Source: an uncultured Pseudomonadota bacterium (GTDB taxonomy: Bacteria > Pseudomonadota > Gammaproteobacteria > Burkholderiales > SG8-41). From it: 30,421 nucleotides of DNA. The stretch is taken from assembly GCA_946885605.1 (NCBI GenBank), contig CAMPGR010000031.1, forward strand, positions 1 to 30,421. Direction: 5' to 3'. A program made the position numbers and the translations under genes. Within the stretch, counting starts at the first letter, position 1; each line of letters begins with the position of its first letter. The notes below the pieces were generated by a model. That model saw nothing but the letters and a program-made list of their open reading frames with translations, ran no database searches and had not been told where the DNA came from. Positions 23,935-30,421 of this stretch are shown here, piece after piece.

Positions 23935-25382
23935 GCGCAGCGCGCGGCAATCCGCTCGACCTTCGCACCTGGCTTGCGGAGGCGCGGCGTCTTGGCGAGG
24001 TCAAGGACGTGGCGGGCGCCGACTGGAATCTCGAGCTTGGCGCAATCAGCGAAGTGAACGTGCGGAAAGCGCTGCCGCCCGCGCTGCTGTTCGACGAGAT
24101 CGCCGGCTATCCCAGGGGCTTTCGCGTGCTCACCTGCAGCACGAGCAGTCCCGGGCGGCTCTCTTCCATCCTGCGTCTGGGCGTCGAAACGTCGCATCAC
24201 GCGCTGGTACAGAAGCTGCGCGGAAAGCCGAGGGCATGGCAGGCTGAAGCGGCCCGCTACGATCCCGCGGAGAGCGAGACGGGACCGGTCTTCGAGAACA
24301 TTCAGGAAGACGGCGGCGTCGACCTCTACGCCTTCCCGTCCCCGTTGTGGCACGAGAAGGACGGCGGGCGCTACATCGGCACCGGCTGCTGCGTCGTCAC
24401 GCGCGACCTCGATTCGGACTGGGTGAATGTCGGGACCTACCGCGTCATGGTGCACGATCGCAATCACGTCGGGCTCGACATGGTGCCGGGCAAGCATGGC
24501 GCGATCCAGTACGACAAGTACATGAAGGCGGGCAAACCCTTTCCCGTCGCGATCGTTCTGGGATGCGACCCGCTCGGCTACCTGATCTCGGGGATTGAAG
24601 TGCCGTTCGGCATGTGCGAGTACAACTACATCGGCGCGATCCTCGGCGAGCCGGTGTCTGTGGTCAAAGGCCACGTGACCGGGCTCGCCTTCCCGGGCGC
24701 CTCCGAAATCGTGCTGGAAGGCTGGGCGCACCCCGGCGACGAGCGGGTCGAAGGTCCGTTCGGGGAATTTCACGGCTACTACCCCGGCAAGGCGCACGCG
24801 GCGCCGGTCGTCACCATCGAGCGCGTGTACTACCGCAACGATCCCATCCTGATGGGCAGCCCGCCCGCGAAGCCGCCGAACGATTATTCGTATTCCAAAG
24901 CGGTGATGCGCTCGGCGCTGCTCTTCGATGCGCTGCTTGCCGCGGGCGTGCCCGACGTGCAGGCTGTATGGGCGCACGAGATCGGCGGCGCGCGCATGTT
25001 CAACGTGGTGGCGATCAAGCAGCGCTACGCGGGGCACGCGAAGCAGGCGGGGCACATCCTGAGCCAGTGCGGCGTAGGCGCCTACATGTCGCGCTACTCG
25101 GTCGTGGTGGACGAGGACATCGATCCCTCCAATCTCCAGGAAGTGATGTGGGCGGTCGCGACCCGGACCGATCCGGAAGTTGACATCGACATCATCAAGC
25201 GCGGCATGGGGTCCAAGAACGACCCGATGTTCGTCGCCTACCGCTACCAGGCCCCATACAGCTCGAAAGCGGTCATCGATGCGTGCCGCCCGTACGACCA
25301 CCTTTCCGAGTTTCCCGAGGTGGCGGAAGCGAGCCGGGAGCTGCAGGAAAAAGTACGGGCGAAATGGAAAGACGTCCTGTAA
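23931..25382 (+). CDS. UbiD-family prFMN-dependent (de)carboxylase
   Basis: A 483-residue UbiD-type enzyme, which removes or adds CO2 on unsaturated or aromatic acids using prenylated FMN. The proposed catalytic triad is visible: R171 in VGTYR, and E274 and E279 in EGPFGEFHGYYPG, with the five-residue spacing of fungal Fdc1 (R173, E277, E282). Substrate and cofactor loops include VETSHHALVQKLRGKPRAWQ, GKHGAIQYDKYMKAGKPFPV and MGSPPAKPPNDYSYSKAV. The ATG overlaps the small-subunit stop (ATGA), so expression is coupled to the hydroxylase. The UbiX-type prenyltransferase needed to make prFMN is not in the window and must be encoded elsewhere. With the hydroxylase it could form a two-step hydroxylation and decarboxylation route. 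A ubiquinone-synthesis role is unlikely in this context. Confidence 0.93.
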   Translation: MSAARGNPLDLRTWLAEARRLGEVKDVAGADWNLELGAISEVNVRKALPPALLFDEIAGYPRGFRVLTCSTSSPGRLSSILRLGVETSHHALVQKLRGKPRAWQAEAARYDPAESETGPVFENIQEDGGVDLYAFPSPLWHEKDGGRYIGTGCCVVTRDLDSDWVNVGTYRVMVHDRNHVGLDMVPGKHGAIQYDKYMKAGKPFPVAIVLGCDPLGYLISGIEVPFGMCEYNYIGAILGEPVSVVKGHVTGLAFPGASEIVLEGWAHPGDERVEGPFGEFHGYYPGKAHAAPVVTIERVYYRNDPILMGSPPAKPPNDYSYSKAVMRSALLFDALLAAGVPDVQAVWAHEIGGARMFNVVAIKQRYAGHAKQAGHILSQCGVGAYMSRYSVVVDEDIDPSNLQEVMWAVATRTDPEVDIDIIKRGMGSKNDPMFVAYRYQAPYSSKAVIDACRPYDHLSEFPEVAEASRELQEKVRAKWKDVL

Positions 25383-25392
25383 GGAGGAGACG

Positions 25393-26352
25393 ATGCGAGC
25401 GTTGACTGCAATAGTGCTCTCGGTTCTGCTGGTCGGTGGGGCGATGGCGCAGGACTACCCATCGCGGCCGATCCGCGTGCTGGTGCCGTTTGCGCCGGGC
25501 GGGGTCGTCGACACTTCCACGCGCATCCTCACCAACAAGCTCACCGAGCGCCTGGGTTGGCAGTTCGTCGTCGACAATCGCCCCGGCGGGAACGGTTTCA
25601 TTGCCGTGCAGCTCGCGGCGAAAGGCGCTCCTGACGGTTATACGCTGCTCTCCGCGCACACCGGCGAGTTCGCGGTCAATCCGGCAATTTTCAAGAAAGT
25701 GCCCTACGATCTCGAGCGCGATTTCGTGCCGATCACCATGCTGAGCGATGCGCCGATGGCGGTGGTGGTGGGAGCCAAGTCGCCGATCGGAAGCTTCAAG
25801 GATTTCGTCGCCCTCGCAAAATCCAAGCCGGGGCAGATCACGTACGGCTCGCCGGGCACGGGGTCGATCAACCAGCTTGCGACCGAATGGCTCGCATCGG
25901 CGGCCGGAGTGAAGCTGCTGCACGTGCCGTACAAGGGCGGTGCGCCCGCGGTCTCGGCGACAGCCGCGGGAGAGGTCATGGTGACGGTTGCCGGGATCCC
26001 GGGCGTGCTGCCGCACTTGCAGGCGGGGCGCGTCAAGGTGATCGGCATCACGACGGCGAAGCGTTCGGCGCACGCCAACTACCCCACCCCCCAGGAAGGC
26101 GGAATATCGGGCGTGGATGCGTCCATCTGGGTCGGGCTTTTTGCGCCGAAGGGGACGCCCAAGCCGATCATCAACCGGCTCTACAAGGAAACGGTGGAGG
26201 CGTTGAAGCTGGCCGAGGTCAAGGAGCGCTACGGCACGATCGGCGCGGCGGAAACGGTCGGCATGCCGCCGTCGGAATTCCTGGCGCGCATCCAGCGCGA
26301 TCTCGCGCGTTATCGTGAGGTGGTAAAGTCGGTGGGTATCGAGCCGCAGTGA
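25393..26352 (+). CDS. Bug/TctC-family solute-binding protein (second in the operon)
   Basis: A 319-residue periplasmic binding protein only 10 bases after the UbiD stop, with AAGGAGGA about six bases before the ATG. The leader MRALTAIVLSVLLVGGAMAQ is a clear signal peptide. The family blocks are DYPSRPIRVLVPFAPGGVVD, VDNRPGGNGFIAVQLAAKGA, HVPYKGGAPAVSATAAGEVM and a C-terminal R-Y-G-T-I-G-A-A-E-T-V-G segment. It differs clearly from the Bug protein at 19121, so the two may bind different ligands, for example substrate and intermediate. No membrane components are present; it may work with a TctAB encoded elsewhere or act as a chemosensor. Confidence 0.94.
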   Translation: MRALTAIVLSVLLVGGAMAQDYPSRPIRVLVPFAPGGVVDTSTRILTNKLTERLGWQFVVDNRPGGNGFIAVQLAAKGAPDGYTLLSAHTGEFAVNPAIFKKVPYDLERDFVPITMLSDAPMAVVVGAKSPIGSFKDFVALAKSKPGQITYGSPGTGSINQLATEWLASAAGVKLLHVPYKGGAPAVSATAAGEVMVTVAGIPGVLPHLQAGRVKVIGITTAKRSAHANYPTPQEGGISGVDASIWVGLFAPKGTPKPIINRLYKETVEALKLAEVKERYGTIGAAETVGMPPSEFLARIQRDLARYREVVKSVGIEPQ

Positions 26353-26434
26353 CGGCGGCGACGGCGGCGCGGTCTCCGCGGTGAGGCAGCGCCGGTGCTG
26401 CAGCAAGTCCGCTTCCAATCGACGAGCAGCCCCC

Positions 26435-27601
26435 ATGACAGCCATTCCCCTGCCGGCCAGCGTTGAGACGCTGCGCAGGCTCGTCGGCATTCCGACGGTG
26501 AGCCGGGATTCGAATCTCGAGCTCATCGAATGGGTGCGCAACCGCCTGCGCCCCTGCGCGCACGACATGCGCCTCACCTTCGATGACGAGAAGCGCAAGG
26601 CAAACCTCTTCGTAACGCTCGCCCCCGGCGAGGGCGGCATCGTCCTCTCCGGCCATACCGACGTCGTGCCGGTGGACGGCCAGGACTGGGAGACCGATCC
26701 CTTCAGCCTGACGGAAAGGGAGGGGCGTCTCTACGGGCGCGGCGCGGCGGACATGAAGAGTTTCATCGCCTGCGCCGTTACGGCTGCGCCCGAGTTCGTG
26801 GAGCGCGGGCTCGCCGTTCCGTTGCATCTGGCATTTTCCTATGACGAGGAAGTGGGATGCCTGGGGGTGGGCCGGCTCATCGCCGATCTTGCCCAGGCCG
26901 GCGTCCGCCCGCGGTGGTGCATCGTGGGCGAGCCGACCCTGATGAAACCGGTGATCGCGCACAAGGGCAAGAAGAGCTTCCGCTGCACGGTGCGCGGGCT
27001 TGCATCGCACTCGGCGTACGCGCCGCGCGGCGTGAACGCCGTCGAAGCGGCGGCCGAAGCAGTCGCGTACTTGAAGCAGATGGCGCGCAGGCACCGCGAC
27101 CGGGGACCGTTCGATCACAGCTTCGACATCGCCTACACGACGGTGCACACGGGCGTCTTTCACGGCGGCACCGCGCTCAACATCGTGCCGCACGAGTGCA
27201 CGTTCGACTTCGAGTTCCGCTGCCTGCCGGGCGACGACCCCGATGCGTTGCTCGGCGAGTTCATGCAATACGTGCGCTCGGTGCTCGAGCCGGAGATGCA
27301 GGCGATCCATCCGGCGGCGGGTTTCGAAATCCGTCCGCTCTCCGAGATGGGCGCGCTCGACACCGCGCCCGAAACGGAGCTGGTGGCGCTGGTGCAGGAA
27401 CTCACTGGCAGCGATGCGATCGGCAAGGTGTCGTTCGGCACCGAGGGATCGCATTTCCAGCGCGCGGGAATCACGACGGTCGTGTGCGGGCCGGGCTCCA
27501 TCGAGCAGGCGCACAAGCCGAACGAATTCGTCGCGCTCGAGCAGGTCGCGCAGTGCGAGCGTTTCCTGCGCCGGCTCATGGACCGCATCTGCCGCGCGTG
27601 A
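26435..27601 (+). CDS. argE: M20-family amidohydrolase, acetylornithine deacetylase (ArgE)-like
   Basis: A 388-residue zinc amidohydrolase of the M20 family. Metal and catalytic residues are in place: H74 and D76 in SGHTDVVPV, D106 in GRGAADMK, E138-E139 in YDEEVGC, the GEPT segment, and H360 in QAHKPNE. A dimerisation domain lies between, with HKGKKSFRCTVRGLASHSAY. The pattern is that of acetylornithine deacetylase, which frees ornithine from N-acetylornithine. It sits 82 bases downstream of a binding-protein gene in a catabolic operon with no arginine genes, so it may instead hydrolyse an N-acyl conjugate of the substrate of that operon. That role is inferred. The ATG at 26435 gives the family's usual start; no strong ribosome site is seen. 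It is the last plus-strand gene of the cluster. Confidence 0.88.
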   Translation: MTAIPLPASVETLRRLVGIPTVSRDSNLELIEWVRNRLRPCAHDMRLTFDDEKRKANLFVTLAPGEGGIVLSGHTDVVPVDGQDWETDPFSLTEREGRLYGRGAADMKSFIACAVTAAPEFVERGLAVPLHLAFSYDEEVGCLGVGRLIADLAQAGVRPRWCIVGEPTLMKPVIAHKGKKSFRCTVRGLASHSAYAPRGVNAVEAAAEAVAYLKQMARRHRDRGPFDHSFDIAYTTVHTGVFHGGTALNIVPHECTFDFEFRCLPGDDPDALLGEFMQYVRSVLEPEMQAIHPAAGFEIRPLSEMGALDTAPETELVALVQELTGSDAIGKVSFGTEGSHFQRAGITTVVCGPGSIEQAHKPNEFVALEQVAQCERFLRRLMDRICRA

Positions 27602-27616
27602 CCCGCCGCCCTTGGC

Positions 27617-28747
27617 TCAGCGCGCGTAGCGCAGCTCGATGCGCCAGGTCTCTCCCCGATAACGCACCAGGAACTCACGCCCCCCTGAGGCGAGGTGAGC
27701 ATTCAGCGCGTGGCTGTTCGCATAGGTGTCGTGGAGCATGTATCGCCCGATCGTCTTGTTGATTTCCGTGCCGGGCGCGGCGAGCGCTTTCGCGATGTCC
27801 GGAAAAATGCCCGAGGCCATCTCGGCTTCGGCGATGCTGAAAAGAGGCAGCCCCCGGTTCGCGTCCGCGTCATTGGCGGAGAGCCGGTGTGCGACGATAC
27901 GCGGCGACTTCGGCAGGTAGCCCAGGTCCTCGAGGTCGCGCGTCGTCCTGAGAAGCGCCTCGATCTCCGTAGCGCCGCGCTCGCGATGCTTCGCGACGAG
28001 CGCCGCGCGCACGCGCTCGAGTTCCGCGACCCGCTCGATATCCTTCTTGCGCGACACTTCGAGGAGCGCCGCGACCGGCGGGCCCTCGGGGTAGCGCCGC
28101 GTGCACACCGCGCTCTGGGCGAGCACGCGCGCCTTCATGACCTCATGATCGAGCAGCGCGATGGCGCAGGGGTAGGACTCCGGGCCCTTCAGCGCGAAGA
28201 CTTCCGTTTCGCCGGACACGACAGGCTCGCTGGGCCCCATAACGCGATGCGCGCGCTGCCAGTCGCCGCGACGACGGTCGGCCGCGTGCGGCGACCACGT
28301 TCCCGTCAGGACGTGCACTTCTGACGCAGGCGCAACCGGCAGCGCCATCTTCGCCTCGTACTGCACGCCGCTACGGGCGTCGGGCCGTACGGTTGCGTGG
28401 AAGGTATTGAAGACGCGGCCGCGGTATTCGGAGATGATGCGCTGGTGGACCGGCGTGGTCGCCCACGTCTCGAGAGTTTCCTCGGTTCCGGACGCAGTGT
28501 CGACGCGCACGAGGCGAATGCGGTCGCTCATCGGATAAGCGTACGCGGGCGGGGTGAAGTGCTCCCATCCCAGGCCCCAGGTGAAGCCCGACGTCTCGCG
28601 CACCACCGCATACACGTGACGGCCGTCATGCGAGAACGCGGGGCCGAAGTACCCGGTATGCGCTTCCCACGTGACGAGCTTCAGCCACCACACGGCGGCC
28701 GCCACGGCGAGCACGAGCGCCGCGCAGGCAAACGCAAGCTTTCTCAC
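27617..28747 (-). CDS. Membrane-anchored protein of unknown function
   Basis: A 376-residue protein I do not recognise. A single N-terminal hydrophobic helix (ACAALVLAVAAAVWWL) should anchor it with the rest in the periplasm, or act as an uncleaved signal. The segment GYFGPAFSHDGRHVYAVVRE resembles the start of a beta-propeller blade (TolB or PD40 type), followed by IRLVRVDTASGTEETLETW, but later blades are not clear. A charged helical part (VSRKKDIERVAELERVRAAL) and a C-terminal REFLVRYRGETWRIELRYA follow. The start is a GTG one base after the ABC ATPase stop, so it is probably translated by coupling as the last gene of the gltJKL-type operon. A role tied to transport is possible but not shown. 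Confidence 0.72.
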   Translation of the reverse strand: MRKLAFACAALVLAVAAAVWWLKLVTWEAHTGYFGPAFSHDGRHVYAVVRETSGFTWGLGWEHFTPPAYAYPMSDRIRLVRVDTASGTEETLETWATTPVHQRIISEYRGRVFNTFHATVRPDARSGVQYEAKMALPVAPASEVHVLTGTWSPHAADRRRGDWQRAHRVMGPSEPVVSGETEVFALKGPESYPCAIALLDHEVMKARVLAQSAVCTRRYPEGPPVAALLEVSRKKDIERVAELERVRAALVAKHRERGATEIEALLRTTRDLEDLGYLPKSPRIVAHRLSANDADANRGLPLFSIAEAEMASGIFPDIAKALAAPGTEINKTIGRYMLHDTYANSHALNAHLASGGREFLVRYRGETWRIELRYAR

Positions 28748-28748
28748 T

Positions 28749-29477
28749 TCAGTGATGCAGGATCTTCGAGAGGAACATCACCGCGCGCTCGGAGCGCGGC
28801 TTATCGAAGAAGTCTTCGGTCGGCGCATCCTCGACGATCTCGCCGTGGTCCATGAAGATGACGCGGTGCGCGACGCGCCGCGCGAAGCCCATCTCGTGCG
28901 TGATGACCATCATCGTCATGCCTTCACGGGCGAGGCCGGTCATCACGTCGAGCACCTCGTTGATCATCTCCGGATCGAGCGCGGAGGTCGGCTCGTCGAA
29001 GAGCATCGCGATCGGGTCCATCGCGAGCCCGCGCGCGATCGCCACGCGCTGCTGCTGGCCGCCGGAGAGCTGCCCCGGAAACTTTTGGGCGTGCGCTTCC
29101 ATCTCCACGCGCGCGAGGAGCTTCATGGACTTTGCGGTCGCTTCCTCGCGACTGCGGCCGAGCACCTTCACCTGCGCGAGGTTCAGGTTGTCGGTTACCG
29201 TCATGTGGGGAAAAAGCTCGAAATGCTGGAACACCATGCCGATCTTCGAGCGGAGCCGCGGCAGGTCCGTTCCCTTTGCGCCGACCGATTTCCCGTCGAC
29301 GAAGATCTCGCCCTGCTGGAACGGCTCGAGCCCGTTCACGCACTTGATGAGCGTCGATTTTCCCGATCCCGAGGGCCCGCACACGACCACAACTTCACCC
29401 TTGCCCACGGCAGTGGTGCAATTCTTCAGCACCTGGAAGGTGCCGTACCACTTGCTCACGTTCCTGAATTCGATCAT
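28749..29477 (-). CDS. gltL: Polar amino acid ABC transporter ATP-binding protein (GltL/GlnQ type)
   Basis: A 242-residue ATPase of the polar amino acid uptake family. Walker A is CGPSGSGKST (33-42), the Q-loop region is GMVFQHFELFPHMTV, the signature is LSGGQQQRVAIARGLAMDP, Walker B is AMLFDEPTSALDPEM, and the H-loop is VITHEMGFA. It drives import of glutamate, aspartate, glutamine or a similar amino acid with the permeases encoded just upstream. The gap to the permease is 19 bases. Walker B and signature sequences are typical of GltL, but specificity depends on a binding protein that should lie beyond the right edge. Confidence 0.96.
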   Translation of the reverse strand: MIEFRNVSKWYGTFQVLKNCTTAVGKGEVVVVCGPSGSGKSTLIKCVNGLEPFQQGEIFVDGKSVGAKGTDLPRLRSKIGMVFQHFELFPHMTVTDNLNLAQVKVLGRSREEATAKSMKLLARVEMEAHAQKFPGQLSGGQQQRVAIARGLAMDPIAMLFDEPTSALDPEMINEVLDVMTGLAREGMTMMVITHEMGFARRVAHRVIFMDHGEIVEDAPTEDFFDKPRSERAVMFLSKILHH

Positions 29478-29496
29478 CGCTATCGGTCGAGTCCCG

Positions 29497-30189
29497 TCAG
29501 CGGATCACGGCGAGGCGTGTCTGCAGCCGGCGCACAAAGGACGAAGCGACGAAGCTCAACACGAAGTAGATGAGCGCCACGAACGTATACATTTCCACCA
29601 GCCGGTAATCGCGATTGGCGACCTTGACCGCGGCGCCGAGAAAGTCGGTCGCGGATATGACGTAGACGAGGGATGTGTCCTGGAACAGGATGATGGTCTG
29701 CGTGAGGAGCACCGGCAGCATGTTGCGAAACGCCTGCGGCAGCACGACTTTGCTCATGGTCTGGCCGTACGTGAGCCCCAGCGCGTACCCGGCCATCACC
29801 TGGCCCCGCGGAATGCTTTGAATGCCGGCGCGCATGATCTCGCAATAATAGGCCGCTTCGAACATCGTGAAGGTGATCAGCGCCGACCCGAACGGGCCGT
29901 TCGGTATCGGTCGCGGAGCTCCCACGGCCCACGCCGTGATGTATGGCACCAGGAAGAAGAACCAGAAGATGACGAGCACCAGCGGGACCGAGCGCATCAG
30001 GTTTACATAGCCGCCGGCAAGCGCGGCGAGCGGAGCAAAGCTCGAGAGCCGCATCATGGCGAGCAGCGTGCCGAAGACGAGACCCCCGCTCGCCGCGAGA
30101 AAGGTCAGCGTCAGGGTGAACGTCATCCCGTCCCGAAAGAGATAGGGCAGCGAGCGCTCGATGACGTCGAAGTCGTAGCCGGAGAACAT
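29497..30189 (-). CDS. gltK: Polar amino acid ABC transporter permease (GltK type)
   Basis: A 230-residue inner-membrane permease of the HisMQ family with about five transmembrane segments. The opening MFSGYDFDVIERSLPYLFRD and the segment ALITFTMFEAAYYCEIMRAG fit GltK. The coupling-helix EAA loop reads GYALGLTYGQTMSKVVLPQA, followed by FRNMLPVLLTQTIILFQDTS. It pairs with the second permease, whose stop lies eight bases upstream, and with the ATPase downstream. The V-Y-V-I-S-A-T-D-F segment is typical of glutamate/aspartate systems, so acidic amino acids are the likely cargo; this is inference. Confidence 0.95.
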   Translation of the reverse strand: MFSGYDFDVIERSLPYLFRDGMTFTLTLTFLAASGGLVFGTLLAMMRLSSFAPLAALAGGYVNLMRSVPLVLVIFWFFFLVPYITAWAVGAPRPIPNGPFGSALITFTMFEAAYYCEIMRAGIQSIPRGQVMAGYALGLTYGQTMSKVVLPQAFRNMLPVLLTQTIILFQDTSLVYVISATDFLGAAVKVANRDYRLVEMYTFVALIYFVLSFVASSFVRRLQTRLAVIR

Positions 30190-30197
30190 AAACCCGC

Positions 30198-30421
30198 TTA
30201 CTGCCCGGCCAGCGGCGCTTGGGGTGCGGCACCGATGAATCCCGGCACGCGCACGCGGCGTTCGAGCGCCCGCATGAGGAGCACCACGACGAGATTCGTG
30301 AGGAGATAAATGACCGTAGCGGCGGCGAAGGCCTCGAATACCTTGAACGTGAATTCCTGCATCGAGCGCGCGCGTCCGGTGAGCTCGAGCAGCCCGATGG
30401 TGAGCGCGATCGAGGAATTCT
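30198..30421 (-). CDS. gltJ: Polar amino acid ABC transporter permease (GltJ type), 5' end outside window
   Basis: The last 73 residues of a second HisMQ-type permease, cut by the right edge of the window. The visible part reads NSSIALTIGLLELTGRARSM, then QEFTFKVFEAFAAATVIYLL and a final helix ending in LMRALERRVRVPGF. This is the C-terminus of the GltJ-type subunit, including the K-N-S-S-x-A-L-T-I-G loop that normally contacts the ATPase region. The reading frame is set by a TAA at 30198-30200. A glutamate/aspartate-type binding protein gene would be expected upstream, outside the window. Confidence 0.88.
   Translation of the reverse strand, partial: NSSIALTIGLLELTGRARSMQEFTFKVFEAFAAATVIYLLTNLVVVLLMRALERRVRVPGFIGAAPQAPLAGQ

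Overview
The window looks like a GC-rich chromosomal segment of a betaproteobacterium, probably a Burkholderiales-related lineage. The evidence is three Bug/TctC-type solute-binding proteins without a matching TctA/TctB pair, a PmtA-type methyltransferase, a HiPIP, and a gltJKL-type transporter. This taxonomic reading comes from gene content only. There is no rRNA, tRNA, CRISPR array, integrase or intact transposase.

Layout. (1) 1-2910, minus strand: a three-gene operon of an MBL-fold hydrolase (TTG start), a NodU/CmcH-type carbamoyltransferase and an N,N-dimethylformamidase-like protein that leaves the window. (2) 3061-4469: an aldo/keto reductase relic, a TerB-like gene, and a gene-free stretch with a candidate structured minus-strand RNA ending in an intrinsic terminator. 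(3) 4470-8994, plus: a BON lipoprotein, a phospholipase D/cardiolipin synthase-like lipoprotein, a Tat-exported HiPIP and a YheS-type ABC-F ATPase. (4) 9001-10750: a degraded PQQ-sugar dehydrogenase gene, 9-bp tandem repeats and a minus-strand Bug gene with a palindrome in its upstream region. (5) 10755-14511: a rhomboid protease and a rubredoxin reductase-like flavoprotein (minus), divergent from an IlvD/Edd dehydratase. (6) 14544-18943: a SET-domain methyltransferase, a DmdA/GcvT-like protein (minus), PmtA, and TypA/BipA (minus).

(7) 19121-27601, plus, is the metabolic core: a Bug protein, then FAD, molybdopterin and [2Fe-2S] subunits of a molybdenum hydroxylase, a UbiD-type decarboxylase, a second Bug protein and an M20 amidohydrolase. 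Start/stop overlaps and short gaps suggest one operon. The simplest reading is capture of an aromatic or heteroaromatic carboxylate, hydroxylation with water as oxygen source, and prFMN-dependent decarboxylation, with the M20 enzyme perhaps releasing the substrate from an N-acyl conjugate. The substrate is unknown. (8) 27617-30421, minus: a polar amino acid ABC transporter (two permeases, one cut by the window edge, and the ATPase) followed by an unrecognised membrane-anchored protein.
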